Shown one piece after another: positions 8,707 through 19,238 of a DNA stretch of 48,768 bases. Origin of the DNA: a bacterium (GTDB lineage: Bacteria > Patescibacteriota > Minisyncoccia > Phycocordibacterales > UBA6065); assembly GCA_030680695.1 (NCBI GenBank), contig JAUXUT010000149.1:421000-469767 (forward strand). The letters are read 5' to 3'. Each line of letters starts with the position of its first letter. The stretch's first letter is position 1. The notes below the pieces were generated by a model. That model ran no database searches, had not been told where the DNA came from, and was given only the letters and a program-made list of their open reading frames with translations. Made by a program: the position numbers and the translations under genes.

Positions 8707-11627
8707 GACCGCGAGACTCGGAGCAACGCACAATATACACAATCAGGTTCGTCACATTTAGATGTGAGCACCTTGCCCGACCATACGGAATCAGTGAGGC
8801 CGCGTAGAGCGGCCTCTACCGTTCCTATATCAGAAGATGTGATTGGCAAAGTCACGGTCGAACACACCCCTTTCCTATCTGGTTTTGCGAATACGATTGC
8901 CGCCTCTGTTCTCTTACCTTTATTGGAAGGAACTGCTTTGAGAAGCATGGTGTAGAAAGTGAGCTGGCGGAAATAGTCACCGGTCGAATCTTTTGTCTCG
9001 CCTTTGATGGATGCCTCGCTCATAGAATCTCGTGTCTTGTAGTCATAAACCTTCACAGCGTCATCAGTAGTAAGCACGGCATCAATGCGCCCATGGAGTC
9101 TGAATTCCCTAAACTGTGTATCAAACCAGGCTTCCGTTCGTATCTCTCCTTCTTGTGAAAAATGCGGAGCGAGACTGGTGGCGACTTTCGGAGCGGCCTC
9201 AAGTAGTTCGGCCATTGCCGCATCTTTTTCAAACGTCACAAGAAGTGAGCGAGAAAAATATTCACGCACCGATTTCTCGATCTCGGCCTCGAGTGCCTTT
9301 GGCGACTTGTCGGATAACTTCCAGCAGGCGCTGAGGGCCGCGTGCATGGCGTTACCCTTCTCGGAGCTCGCGCTCGGGGCCTCTGGGACCTTGAGAATAT
9401 TTCGCATATAGAACGTAGACGGACACGCCAGAAAATTATTGAGAGCCGAGACCGAGATACCTTCATCGAGCAATACTCGTTTGGCGTGTTCGATGCGAGC
9501 TTCGTCACGCATGCGGTCCAAAGACGCGCTGTGTGGTGCGAGCGCCTTGTCCCTAGTTGCCGGCAAAGATGTTTTAGAAATATGTTTATCATCGAGCTCG
9601 CCGATAAACCTGACAGGGGTCAATGCCCTGCCATCTTCACCTTCAAGGGGATATATGACGGTCGCGTGTTCTCGTGCGCGAGTCAGAGCCACGTAAAAAA
9701 GCCTGCGTGAGTCGCGAACTGAATCGTCTGCAGCTGCCTCACGAGGCATTATGAAATATGATGCGCGCGGACGGCCGAGCCACGCCTCTTCTGTGGCTTC
9801 AGCGATGAAAACATAATCGAATTCGAGACCTTTGGACGCATGAGCTGTCATGACTGCCACCTGTGCGTTGGGCATACCAATATGTATCTTGACTCCCCGT
9901 GATTCAGCAGATGCCTCATATTCGACAATAGCGTCTAGTAAGGCCCGTGGGTCAGATATGCCTGATTCCTGAACCAGACGAGCCGATACAGCCACCAAAG
10001 CTCGCCACACTTCTGCGGCAATTGGGTCCTTAACAGCAATCGATATGAGGCCTGACTTTTCGGTCATACGAAGAACAAATGCTTGGGCACCTGATTGCGC
10101 CATATCAGCGCGCAACTCCGACAAGACAGGAAGCGTCTCGTCGATACCTTCGATTTTCCCTGCCCGTATCTCCCGAATAAGAGCCGCACGATCTGCAAAT
10201 GGCATATCCCACAGGCCACCAGCAATCGTGAAGGCGATATCCTCAACCGCAGATGGATCTCGCAAAACATTTACGAGCCTAAAGAAAAGCCTTCCTATCG
10301 GATGTTTAAGAACATCGGCACCACGTTCGGCTGAAGCTTTTATTCCAGCCATTTCGAGCGCACCAGCAATGCGAGAAACATCACGGTTGCGACGGGTGAT
10401 GATTGCGATGGTTTTCTCTGGATTATTTACAGTAATTTCCTTGAGCGTCCGTGAAAGATACGCGTCTACGGATTCTACGTTGCCGCATTCAACAAGGTCG
10501 ATTGGCCGGACTTTGGCCTTGCCACCCGCAACCAACGGCACACGCAATTCGGCAAGCTCACCTTCTGAATAGTTTCGATCGATGAGTCCGTATCCAGCAT
10601 CAAGTATTGACTGATGTGATCGGTAGTTATCAGAAAGGGATATGACGCGCATAGACGACCATGCGTTCTGGAACTTAAGGAAGTTGTCTACAGAAGCGCC
10701 CTGGAATCGATATATAGCCTGCTTCTCGTCACCCACAATGAACAAATTCGGTGTATCAAAGAAATCCGCCATCGCGCGGACAATGGAATTCTGCACATCG
10801 TTAGTATCCTGATGTTCGTCTACGGATATGTACAAAAACTTCTCCTGAACGAGCTGCAGGAAAAGCTCATCTTCACGTAAGGCGCGCATCAGTTCGAAAA
10901 GCAGGTCGTCATAATCCATCAACCTCGCCTCTTTCTTGGCTTCTTCATATGCGGCATATGCATCGGCGAGCAGCATCGATCGCTCGGCCTTTTCAATCGA
11001 CTTCAATGCGTTGGCCTTGAGCTTGCCCTTGCTCGCACCGCGAGAAGATATTGATTCAGGGTCATCTTCGATTCGCTTCTTTTCTCGCTTTGCTGACTCG
11101 CGCACCACATCAGGTGTCCACGCCTCGCGTTTGGATTCGCTCACAGCCGATATGATTTTTTGGATATAGAAGTCAGGGTCGCCAAGAGGACGCAACCTGG
11201 CGAACCTCTTGTCTTTCAGCACTTTGCGCACAAGAGTCTGAATCTCGGTATCGGTAGCCTGGCGGGCCTTTGCAAGATGCGGAAAATGATCACCGAACTC
11301 TGCTATAAGCGATGATGCGAGGCTGTGAAAAGTATGTATGCGCACTTCGTCAGCGCGCGATCCCACAACCGCGCGCAAAGCGTGTTTCATGGCTTTTACA
11401 CCTGCGTCTGTGTAAGTAATGGCGAGAATTCCCGATGGCGGCGTGTCGGTCTGTCGCAAAATGTTCGCAATGCGTAAAGTAAGCACCGTGGTCTTGCCTG
11501 TTCCTGGTCCAGCAATGACCATGACCGGTCCTTCGATTGTATCCACTGCCTCCTTTTGACGCGGATTGAGGCGGGCGTATCGCTCGTCAAATACCTTGCT
11601 TGTCATGGATTTAGGAGTCGTCGACAT
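8703..11627 (-). CDS. UvrD/PcrA-type superfamily 1 helicase with C-terminal PD-(D/E)XK nuclease-like domain
   Basis: LNPRQKEAVDTIEGPVMVIAGPGTGKTTVL (Walker A), DEHQDTND, VALTRAREHATV; C-terminal HGRIDAVLTTDDAVKVYDYKT nuclease motif and Cys-containing CDEPDCVYC. Confidence 0.92.
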   Translation of the reverse strand: MSTTPKSMTSKVFDERYARLNPRQKEAVDTIEGPVMVIAGPGTGKTTVLTLRIANILRQTDTPPSGILAITYTDAGVKAMKHALRAVVGSRADEVRIHTFHSLASSLIAEFGDHFPHLAKARQATDTEIQTLVRKVLKDKRFARLRPLGDPDFYIQKIISAVSESKREAWTPDVVRESAKREKKRIEDDPESISSRGASKGKLKANALKSIEKAERSMLLADAYAAYEEAKKEARLMDYDDLLFELMRALREDELFLQLVQEKFLYISVDEHQDTNDVQNSIVRAMADFFDTPNLFIVGDEKQAIYRFQGASVDNFLKFQNAWSSMRVISLSDNYRSHQSILDAGYGLIDRNYSEGELAELRVPLVAGGKAKVRPIDLVECGNVESVDAYLSRTLKEITVNNPEKTIAIITRRNRDVSRIAGALEMAGIKASAERGADVLKHPIGRLFFRLVNVLRDPSAVEDIAFTIAGGLWDMPFADRAALIREIRAGKIEGIDETLPVLSELRADMAQSGAQAFVLRMTEKSGLISIAVKDPIAAEVWRALVAVSARLVQESGISDPRALLDAIVEYEASAESRGVKIHIGMPNAQVAVMTAHASKGLEFDYVFIAEATEEAWLGRPRASYFIMPREAAADDSVRDSRRLFYVALTRAREHATVIYPLEGEDGRALTPVRFIGELDDKHISKTSLPATRDKALAPHSASLDRMRDEARIEHAKRVLLDEGISVSALNNFLACPSTFYMRNILKVPEAPSASSEKGNAMHAALSACWKLSDKSPKALEAEIEKSVREYFSRSLLVTFEKDAAMAELLEAAPKVATSLAPHFSQEGEIRTEAWFDTQFREFRLHGRIDAVLTTDDAVKVYDYKTRDSMSEASIKGETKDSTGDYFRQLTFYTMLLKAVPSNKGKRTEAAIVFAKPDRKGVCSTVTLPITSSDIGTVEAALRGLTDSVWSGKVLTSKCDEPDCVYCALLRVSRS

Positions 11628-11692
11628 ATATGCAGTATAGCAAAAGCGGCCCCAATGGGCCGCTCTGCCAAAACGGAAACCTGAAAAAGCCT

Positions 11693-12091
11693 TTATGCCT
11701 TATTCCAGAGATATTTGATTGTGTACTTTCCAGGACCGGCCATAGCAATGGCAAGAGCAGAGAGGAAAAGCATTAGGTCAAATTCATATCCACCGAGAAA
11801 CCCTCCGATCAGACCACTTTGAGCCTTGACCGTGATGATGGCCCCGACCATAGTCAATGCAATGAGAATACCTGCGATGCCTGTGAAAAGCCCCGAAAGC
11901 ATGGCAAGACCGGCAACGAGCTCGACAATAGCAACGAGCCAAACAAGAGATACGCCGAGACCAATCGTGGCAAAGAAAGCGGTCGTACCTTCAATGTCCG
12001 CGAGCTTGGCCCAGCCGTGGGCGATAAATATAAGGCCGAGTCCAATGCGGACAAGCAGTAATGCTGCGTCAGAAGAAGCGTAGGTTTTCAT
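11693..12091 (-). CDS. DoxX family membrane protein
   Basis: RIGLGLIFIAHGWAKLADIEGT and four hydrophobic helices; start refined to 12091. Confidence 0.85.
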   Translation of the reverse strand: MKTYASSDAALLLVRIGLGLIFIAHGWAKLADIEGTTAFFATIGLGVSLVWLVAIVELVAGLAMLSGLFTGIAGILIALTMVGAIITVKAQSGLIGGFLGGYEFDLMLFLSALAIAMAGPGKYTIKYLWNKA

Positions 12092-12121
12092 GATAAAAGA
12101 ATTAAACGGATAACAAACCAA

Positions 12122-13165
12122 CTATAGCACGGTCTTTTGCTTGTTCTGGCCGTGCAGGATAACCACCTTGTATATTTCAAGCAGTGCCGACAGCAATGCT
12201 ATGACCAAAGGTCCAAGGAATAATCCAACCGGTCCAAAAAGAACAACTCCCCCAAGAACAGACAGCAATATAAGAAGCGGATGGATGACGGTGGCCTTCC
12301 CCACAACAATCGGCATAAGCAGGTTATCTACAAGGCCGACGGCTACTGTGCCCCATATTGCGAGACCAATCGCGGCACCAATAGAATCGGTCGCTATGAG
12401 ATACAGTACCGCGGGAATGACAGTTATACCTGCGCCAAGAAGCGGCACAAGCGATACCACGGCAGTAAGTGCTCCCCAGAGTATTGCGTGCGGCACACCG
12501 AAAATTGCGAAACCAGCAGCCGCAAAGATTCCTTTTATAACTGCGGTAAGGAGCGAGCCCCGTACAACTGAGTTGACTGCCCTTTCTATCTTGTCGATTA
12601 TCTCGTTGTCGTATGAATCGGCGAGCGGTGAAAGCTCTATCAATACCTCTCTAAACCTGTGGCCGTCTCTGAGCATGTAGAAAAGTGCCATAAAGGCGAG
12701 GAAGAGACTGAGTGTGAGTGACGCTGTGCTCGAGAATATTTTTGAGGCATTGTCAGCAAACTTGCCAGCAAGCGAGCTGATGTATCCGTCGACATCTGGG
12801 TTAAATTCAGGAAATGCTGACTGTATTGGTTCAATGATTGCAGCGGTGACGCGATCGAAGCCACCAAGGCCCTCATTACGTACTTCTGTATAAAATTTGT
12901 ATGTCTCTGACGTTACCTGTTGGGCCACTATGGTGAGAGGTACGAGAACAACAACTATGGCGAATACTACCGACAACGAGGCCGCAAGCGTTTTCTTGCC
13001 ACTAGTCTTCACCAAAAACCATCGATTCACAGGTCGCATAACAATGGCCGCCATGAAGGCGAGCGCGATCGGTGCGAGAAATGGTACGAAAAGGAACACA
13101 GTTAGAACAACGACCGAAATCAGAAGACCGATAAAAAACCCGATTTGAAGCTTTTGGGTGTCCAT
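12122..13165 (-). CDS. AI-2E family transporter (PerM/UPF0118)
   Basis: Multi-TM; GVPHAILWGALTAVVSLVPLLGAGI; FGPVGLFLGPLV. Confidence 0.9.
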   Translation of the reverse strand: MDTQKLQIGFFIGLLISVVVLTVFLFVPFLAPIALAFMAAIVMRPVNRWFLVKTSGKKTLAASLSVVFAIVVVLVPLTIVAQQVTSETYKFYTEVRNEGLGGFDRVTAAIIEPIQSAFPEFNPDVDGYISSLAGKFADNASKIFSSTASLTLSLFLAFMALFYMLRDGHRFREVLIELSPLADSYDNEIIDKIERAVNSVVRGSLLTAVIKGIFAAAGFAIFGVPHAILWGALTAVVSLVPLLGAGITVIPAVLYLIATDSIGAAIGLAIWGTVAVGLVDNLLMPIVVGKATVIHPLLILLSVLGGVVLFGPVGLFLGPLVIALLSALLEIYKVVILHGQNKQKTVL

Positions 13166-13192
13166 TTAGATGTTGCTGATATTATCCTTGAA

Positions 13193-14125
13193 TTATAGTA
13201 CAGCCTTGGAAACAGAAGAAGAGCGGGCTTTCGGGTTCCTAATTACATATTTGGTGCACTTGGCCGAACAAAAAGCCTTATCTTTCTTCACACACGATGC
13301 GCAGCAAAGGATCTGCGTGCGGCACGTAGAGTTGGTGCAGTCAGCGAAATCCTCTGTCTTCTTGTCGCATATCTCGCACCGACCGATGACTTCCCTTTTT
13401 CCGCCATTTTTAGGATCAAACGCCATCGTTACGCGCCCATCAAAAACGTAAAGTGATCCCTTGAAATGGTCGCCTGGGTACTTCTCCATGTACGAGACGA
13501 TACCGCCGTCTAACTGATACACGTCCTTGAAACCTTTCTTGATAAGGTACCCCGAAGCCTTCTCGCATCGAACGCCGCCAGTACATACCGTGAGCACTTT
13601 ATCGTTCGTGAATTTCTTGAGCTTCGGTATTGCCTTAGGCAAGTCTCGGAAGTTTTTGAGCGGTGGTAAAACCGAGCCCTCGAAAGCGCCGACCTTGTGT
13701 TCATAGTTGTTCCTCATGTCGATGATGGTGAATTTCTCGCCTTTCTTGAACCATCGACGGAGCTCCTCTGGTTTGAGGTGCACGCCAGTAACCTTGCGCG
13801 GATCGACGTCGGTATCTTTAGACTTCTCGAGCGAGAGCGAAACAATTTCCGAGCGAACCTTCACGGAAAGGCGTGGAAACGCTCGACCTATTCCCCCACT
13901 CACCTTCCAGTGTATGTCCGCGAAGCCGCGCTTCTGCGACATGAAAGATCTGTAAAGTTTGGTGTTTTTCTTGAGACCTTCAATTGTTCCATTGATGCCT
14001 TCATTAGCCACAATGATTCGACCCTTTAGACCGTGTGCCTCGCAAAAGGTGCGCTGTTCTGCCGCGAACTTCTCGGGGTTTCGTATCGACGCGTATTTAT
14101 AATAAAGGAGTATCTCGTTCTTCAT
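13193..14125 (-). CDS. trhO: Rhodanese-like tRNA uridine 5-hydroxylase TrhO (YceA) family
   Basis: ILLYYKYASIRNPE, IIVANEGINGTIEG, VCTGGVRCEKASGYL rhodanese site. Confidence 0.9.
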   Translation of the reverse strand: MKNEILLYYKYASIRNPEKFAAEQRTFCEAHGLKGRIIVANEGINGTIEGLKKNTKLYRSFMSQKRGFADIHWKVSGGIGRAFPRLSVKVRSEIVSLSLEKSKDTDVDPRKVTGVHLKPEELRRWFKKGEKFTIIDMRNNYEHKVGAFEGSVLPPLKNFRDLPKAIPKLKKFTNDKVLTVCTGGVRCEKASGYLIKKGFKDVYQLDGGIVSYMEKYPGDHFKGSLYVFDGRVTMAFDPKNGGKREVIGRCEICDKKTEDFADCTNSTCRTQILCCASCVKKDKAFCSAKCTKYVIRNPKARSSSVSKAVL

Positions 14126-14159
14126 ATGTGGTGCGGCAGCGCTTACGGATGCAAGACTA

Positions 14160-14543
14160 CTAGGAGAAAAGGCCTATGACAAGGGCCATCAACAAGGTCG
14201 ATACCAGTCCGTATCCAAGGTCTACAAGGACCGCGCCACGAGGCATGCGACCATAAAAATAATCATTGACACGAACGGGCGCCATGAAGCCAAGCCACAC
14301 AACAAAACCAGCCATGACTATGCCGCTTAAGCCGAGAACGACTATGGAATTTAAAAGGGATGCGATGAAAAACGCCGTGATCAGAGTTGTGACAGCGGAA
14401 CCGACGTAGGCCTTCCATCCCCTAGTGGAAGAAAGTAACGATGTAGATCCAAAAAACCAGGGCGCATACCACACAAACCCAAGCGCAATAGATATAACTG
14501 CTGCGACTATAACCGTAATCAAATTTATATCAGTGAAAAACAT
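14160..14543 (-). CDS. DUF1761-like membrane protein
   Basis: SIALGFVWYAPWFFG...; four hydrophobic segments. Confidence 0.7.
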   Translation of the reverse strand: MFFTDINLITVIVAAVISIALGFVWYAPWFFGSTSLLSSTRGWKAYVGSAVTTLITAFFIASLLNSIVVLGLSGIVMAGFVVWLGFMAPVRVNDYFYGRMPRGAVLVDLGYGLVSTLLMALVIGLFS

Positions 14544-14676
14544 ACTTTAAGTATAACATTTAATGAATAATCGAAGACTTTATGAATAAATACTAAATTT
14601 GTGAATAGCGGATGTTTTGCACACATCGCCTGTCAGCGTAGAATTAAGCCACAAAACATTAATTGAAAATAAACCC

Positions 14677-15366
14677 ATGCGCATATTGATAGTTGATGAC
14701 GACAAAGAGATTCGTGACTTTCTCAAAACAAGTCTCCAGGCAGAGTGTTATGTCGTCGATACGGCCAATGACGGCGAGGAAGGATCGTATCTCGCTCGCA
14801 CCCACGACTATGACATTCTCATCATCGACAACATCATGCCCAAGAAAAACGGTTTTGAGATGTGCCAAGATGTGAGAAAGCACGGGAAAAAGATGCCCAT
14901 CATAGTCATCTCTGTCCAATCCGGTGTCGACGATAAGGTGAATTTACTTAACGCTGGTGCGGACGACTATCTGACTAAACCATTTTCTTATCGAGAACTT
15001 CAATCAAGAATCCGTGCCCTGATGCGCCGTCCACAGACCCTCGTAAATCCCGTACTGAAAGTTGATGATCTTATTCTCGACGCGACCAAACAAAAAGTAC
15101 GTCGTGGTGCCAAGGAGGTGTACCTCACCAGAAAAGAATTCGCCCTCACCGAATACCTCATGCGAAACAGTGGCGCCGTTGTGAGCCGAGGTATGCTCAT
15201 GGAGCACGTGTGGAATGATGCTATAGATCCATTTTCGAATACCATCGAGGCCCACATACTCAATCTCCGAAAAAAGATAGATGCGATTTCCAAACGGAAA
15301 CTTATTCATACCGTACCGGGTCGTGGATATAAAATCGAATCTATCGGCAGGGCCGTGTTCAGCTAG
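14677..15366 (+). CDS. OmpR-family response regulator
   Basis: MRILIVDDDKEIRDFL, DILIIDNIMPKKNGFE, DDYLTKPFSYREL, winged-helix LTRKEFALTEYLM...VPGRGYKIE; start refined to 14677. Confidence 0.94.
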   Translation: MRILIVDDDKEIRDFLKTSLQAECYVVDTANDGEEGSYLARTHDYDILIIDNIMPKKNGFEMCQDVRKHGKKMPIIVISVQSGVDDKVNLLNAGADDYLTKPFSYRELQSRIRALMRRPQTLVNPVLKVDDLILDATKQKVRRGAKEVYLTRKEFALTEYLMRNSGAVVSRGMLMEHVWNDAIDPFSNTIEAHILNLRKKIDAISKRKLIHTVPGRGYKIESIGRAVFS

Positions 15367-15437
15367 ATTTCTTTATCAAAAATTTATCTCTGTTTTACCA
15401 ACATGTGGGATACTTTCTGTACTTCAATACACACATT

Positions 15438-16880
15438 ATGGAAAATCCCCCGCCAAACGCCGACACCGAACAAGGGGTATCTGGTACAAGGTGCCGCGGC
15501 CCCAGCATTCTCTATCGTATATTCATAGAGCCAAAGTCTCTCGACGAGGACAGGCGCCAATGCGAGTTCATATTCAATGTAATCATCTCAACGGCATTAT
15601 TCATAATTCTCTTTTTCGGTGTATCGGCCTTTTATACCCAAAGGGTCTCAGCTGAATATACAGATATCCGATCTGGGCCGTTGTTCCTTTCCGCCTCGTT
15701 CTTTGGCCTACTCCTCTTACTTTCTCGCATCGGACTGACCAAACTCGCAAGCTATCTTTTCATCGGGCTGTATTTCCTCGGGGCAACCTATGCGATACAC
15801 CGATGGAGCATTGAACTCCCCTTCGGTACTTTGAGCTACGCCGTGATCATTATATTCTCTGGTATCGTGGTGAACTCACGCTTTGCCATGGTTGCAACCG
15901 TGGTCATCAGCGCTACTTTCATAACACTCGGATGGCTACAGGCAAGCGGCCATCTAGCAACCGATACATCATGGCGAACTTTCCCGCTTGAATTCAAAAA
16001 TACTATTCAACATACCTTCGCCTACACATCTATCATGATAGTTTCCTGGCTCGCCAATCGAGAGATAACCCATTCCCTTGCTCGTGCTCGAAAATCTGAA
16101 AAAGATTTGAAAGAAGAACGTGATCGCCTTGAAATGAAAATTGAGGAACGCACGCGAGAACTCAAGGCGAGCCAGCACGAAAAGGTGTCTCAGTTATATA
16201 GATTCGCGGAATTCGGTAAGCTTGCGTCTGGTATATATCACGACCTAATCAATCCCCTGACCGCGGTATCGCTTTCGGTTGAAAAACTGCAAGAAGACGC
16301 CGGTATGCAAAGCTCTGAAACCCGCAAACACGTGGACAAGGCGATACGTGCAAGCCGTCGCATGGATACATTCCTTAACACCGTAAGGAAACAGTTGGCC
16401 GCCGAAGAGATAGAGGGCCCATTTTCGCCTGCAAATGAAATACGTGACGCTATAGACATGCTTTCACACAAAGCACGTTCGTCCCGTGCGACTGTTTCGG
16501 CAGATGTGGACAAAGATGCAGTAATACACGGCTCAGCGACAAAGTTCTTTCAAGTCGTTGTGAATCTCCTGTCGAACGCGATCGACTCATATCGAGACAG
16601 TCCGTCATCGGATTGTCGTGTTGATGTGACTTTACGTCGTGGTCCAGATTCACTCGTCCTCGTCGTACGCGATGAAGGTTGTGGTATCCCGCCGACACTT
16701 CGATCAGCTGTATTTGAGCCATTCTTCACAACCAAAGCTAATCATTCTGGCATCGGCCTCGGTCTATCAACAACCAAGAAAATTGTCGAGAAAAACTTCG
16801 GAGGCACTATTTCTGTAATGAACGGAGAAAAAGCGGGCGCCACATTCACTGTTATTTTCCCCACTACTCGAACAAAGTAA
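15438..16880 (+). CDS. Membrane sensor histidine kinase
   Basis: Multi-TM N-terminus, FGKLASGIYHDLINPLTAVSL (H box), NLLSNAIDSY (N box), DEGCGIPP, GIGLGLSTTKKIVE. Confidence 0.93.
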   Translation: MENPPPNADTEQGVSGTRCRGPSILYRIFIEPKSLDEDRRQCEFIFNVIISTALFIILFFGVSAFYTQRVSAEYTDIRSGPLFLSASFFGLLLLLSRIGLTKLASYLFIGLYFLGATYAIHRWSIELPFGTLSYAVIIIFSGIVVNSRFAMVATVVISATFITLGWLQASGHLATDTSWRTFPLEFKNTIQHTFAYTSIMIVSWLANREITHSLARARKSEKDLKEERDRLEMKIEERTRELKASQHEKVSQLYRFAEFGKLASGIYHDLINPLTAVSLSVEKLQEDAGMQSSETRKHVDKAIRASRRMDTFLNTVRKQLAAEEIEGPFSPANEIRDAIDMLSHKARSSRATVSADVDKDAVIHGSATKFFQVVVNLLSNAIDSYRDSPSSDCRVDVTLRRGPDSLVLVVRDEGCGIPPTLRSAVFEPFFTTKANHSGIGLGLSTTKKIVEKNFGGTISVMNGEKAGATFTVIFPTTRTK

Positions 16881-16924
16881 AAAGCAGTAAGAAAAATAAG
16901 ACTCACGTTTGCTATAATTTAGAC

Positions 16925-17326
16925 ATGAATAAAGTCTTGTTTATATGCGCCGAAAATGCAGGCAGATCGCAAATGTCCGAAGCATTTTTTAACCATTACA
17001 ATAAATCTACAGAATGGTCTGCTGAAAGCTATGGAACGATGCCTGCAAAAGAAATAAACCGTCGCGTCGCGGAAGCTATGAAAGAACTGGGTATCGATAT
17101 CGGAAACAAGTCCCCTGCATTGTTTGATCCTTCAACGGTAGAGAGCTATGACAGAATCATTTCATATGGATGCCTGGTAAAAGGGCTTTTCTCGTCTGCG
17201 GTCCAGGCAAAAATCGAAGAATGGAGTGTAAATAATCCGAAAGACAAGTCTATAGAGGAAGTTAGAAAGATTAGGGATGAGATAAAAGAGAAGGTTCTAA
17301 CTTTGCTTAAAGAAGTGTCTTTATAA
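16925..17326 (+). CDS. Low-molecular-weight protein tyrosine phosphatase / arsenate reductase family
   Basis: VLFICAENAGRSQMSEAFF P-loop (CxxNxGRS). Confidence 0.85.
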   Translation: MNKVLFICAENAGRSQMSEAFFNHYNKSTEWSAESYGTMPAKEINRRVAEAMKELGIDIGNKSPALFDPSTVESYDRIISYGCLVKGLFSSAVQAKIEEWSVNNPKDKSIEEVRKIRDEIKEKVLTLLKEVSL

Positions 17327-17671
17327 GCACGAAACTGTTCGCATTGACCTTGGTGGTGCCCTTAAAAGATTTGAATTGGAACGGAATTCTCCGAAATATC
17401 CGAGAGATTAAAGACCTTTTGACGGTCGTCCTCCCCGAGGCAGGCATAATTCCGGACTTTTCGACCATTTATGCCTAAACACATGGAACCTGCCTTTTAC
17501 AACCGTAATTTTAGCAGAAAATCCGAGATCATTCCAGACCACATCGGCTCCCAACTAAACGCCCCGATTGTTGCCACTTGGTTGCCCTTGTGGCGAGCTT
17601 TGTGACAAGAGTAAGAGCTTTGCACCAATTGCGACACTGACGAGCCGTAAGACCGAATTTGAGACCGTGGG

Positions 17672-17698
17672 ACGATTTGCTTAACTTAAGCAAATCGT
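17672..17698. repeat. 12-bp perfect inverted repeat with 3-nt loop
   Basis: ACGATTTGCTTA-ACT-TAAGCAAATCGT, just 3' of the NirK-like gene. Confidence 0.85.
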
Positions 17699-17711
17699 TA
17701 ATCACATGCCA

Positions 17712-18944
17712 TTAAGGTTTATTTTCGATGTTTGAAAAAATGTCTTTCTGTTCTGATCCCGATACTTCGAGTACCGCCCACGCGCCCTTATTCATTCTCG
17801 CCAGAGCGTGATCTACAAGCAAAAACTTTCCTGGGACATCAACAGTAAATTCAACAATGCTTGATCCTCCAGGTAGCACAAGGGCTGTTTGGGTATTTTT
17901 TTCTATTGCCGACCCTTCTCCAATCGCTCCGTTCGGATGCACATTGTCAAAAATCTCTCCGATTACATGAAAAGATGAAATAAGATTAACCCCGCCGTTG
18001 CCGACATACATACGGATTCTGTCTCCCACCTTCGCATGCATTCTGGGCATGTTTTCGACACGGCCGTTGAATACAACATAGTTCGGTATGCCGTCTAAAA
18101 GTGCCTCGGAGTCAAAGGGAACAAGACCCTTCTTACCTAACTGGCCAATAGTATAATACTCGCCTTGGGTAACATAAAATTCTTTATCTACTTTCGGGAG
18201 TGCCAACTTTTCATCCTTTGGATCAACCATGATAAGTCCGTATTGACCATGCGAATTATGTGAACTCACATTGGGTGTTGCGCAGTGATAAATATAAAGT
18301 CCAGGATTAAGTGCTTTCCATCGGAAGATTTTTGTCTCTCCAGGGGCTACATTCGTAAGCGTTGCACCGCCACCGGGGCCGGTGACTGCGTGTAGATCGA
18401 CACTGTGATTATGTAAACTTGTTTTGTCGTTTGTAAGAGCAACCTCAATGGTATCGCCCTCTTTTACGCGAAGCATCGGCCCAGGAATCTGCTTATTGTA
18501 CGTCCAAAAATTAAAGTAAATGCCCGGAGCGATTTCTGAAACAACTTCTTGCGCAGTCAAACTAATACGCACGACACCATCAGTATCGGGCGACTGGGGT
18601 TCGCGCGGTACGGCGTTTGGATCGGCTCCGATGTCAGCGACTGTTTCGAAATTATCTTTGTTAAGGAAAAATTGTACTATCTTGCCAAACGGAAGAGCGG
18701 CAGATACTCCTCCGGGAGCATGAGAGCGCATAAATGCTGGCATGGCAAAGTCCGGCGGGTAAGTACGATTAGCGATAAGCCCAGCAAAGAGGGTGAGCAC
18801 AAGAATGGCAGTGGGAATATAAATACCCGGCCTTTTTATGAAAGTACTAATAGCAGTGTGTTTCGCGAGATGCAAAAAAAGCAAAGTCAAAGCAACTAGT
18901 CCAATAACCCAAGATGCTATTTCAAATAGTAAGTAGGTAAACAT
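17712..18944 (-). CDS. Copper-containing nitrite reductase (NirK)-like multicopper oxidase with N-terminal TM region
   Basis: LHNHSVDLHAVTGPGGGATLTNVAPGETKIFRWKALNPGLYIYHCA...; LLVDHALARMNKGAWAVLEV; two N-terminal hydrophobic segments. Confidence 0.85.
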   Translation of the reverse strand: MFTYLLFEIASWVIGLVALTLLFLHLAKHTAISTFIKRPGIYIPTAILVLTLFAGLIANRTYPPDFAMPAFMRSHAPGGVSAALPFGKIVQFFLNKDNFETVADIGADPNAVPREPQSPDTDGVVRISLTAQEVVSEIAPGIYFNFWTYNKQIPGPMLRVKEGDTIEVALTNDKTSLHNHSVDLHAVTGPGGGATLTNVAPGETKIFRWKALNPGLYIYHCATPNVSSHNSHGQYGLIMVDPKDEKLALPKVDKEFYVTQGEYYTIGQLGKKGLVPFDSEALLDGIPNYVVFNGRVENMPRMHAKVGDRIRMYVGNGGVNLISSFHVIGEIFDNVHPNGAIGEGSAIEKNTQTALVLPGGSSIVEFTVDVPGKFLLVDHALARMNKGAWAVLEVSGSEQKDIFSNIENKP

Positions 18945-18986
18945 ACAAATGTATTATACCGCAAATACACTCTAAAAAACTATGTT

Positions 18987-19214
18987 TTAGCTTAAATCCT
19001 TTTTCTTCTCCTCAAATTCTTTTTTATCAATCTCGCCTTTGGCGTAGCGTTCTTTCAAAATTTCGAGTGGTGACTTGTCACGGCCGTAATTATTATCAGA
19101 CTGACTCATGAGCCATTTGATGATAGCAACGATACCAGCGATGATTAAGACCCACCAAAGGATCATAAATATCCAACCGAATCCCCCAAAGGGCATAAAT
19201 CCAAAGTTCATCAT
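18987..19214 (-). CDS. Small SHOCT-domain membrane protein
   Basis: One TM plus DKSPLEILKERYAKGEIDKKEFEEKKKDL. Confidence 0.88.
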   Translation of the reverse strand: MMNFGFMPFGGFGWIFMILWWVLIIAGIVAIIKWLMSQSDNNYGRDKSPLEILKERYAKGEIDKKEFEEKKKDLS

Positions 19215-19238
19215 AATGATTTTATTTAATATTAATAA

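Noticed and set aside
16880-17711. attL copy of the tRNA-Arg 3' end
   Set aside because: Scanned by eye for AGAAGGAATCGAACC-like sequence near the island's left edge and found none; boundary remains unproven.
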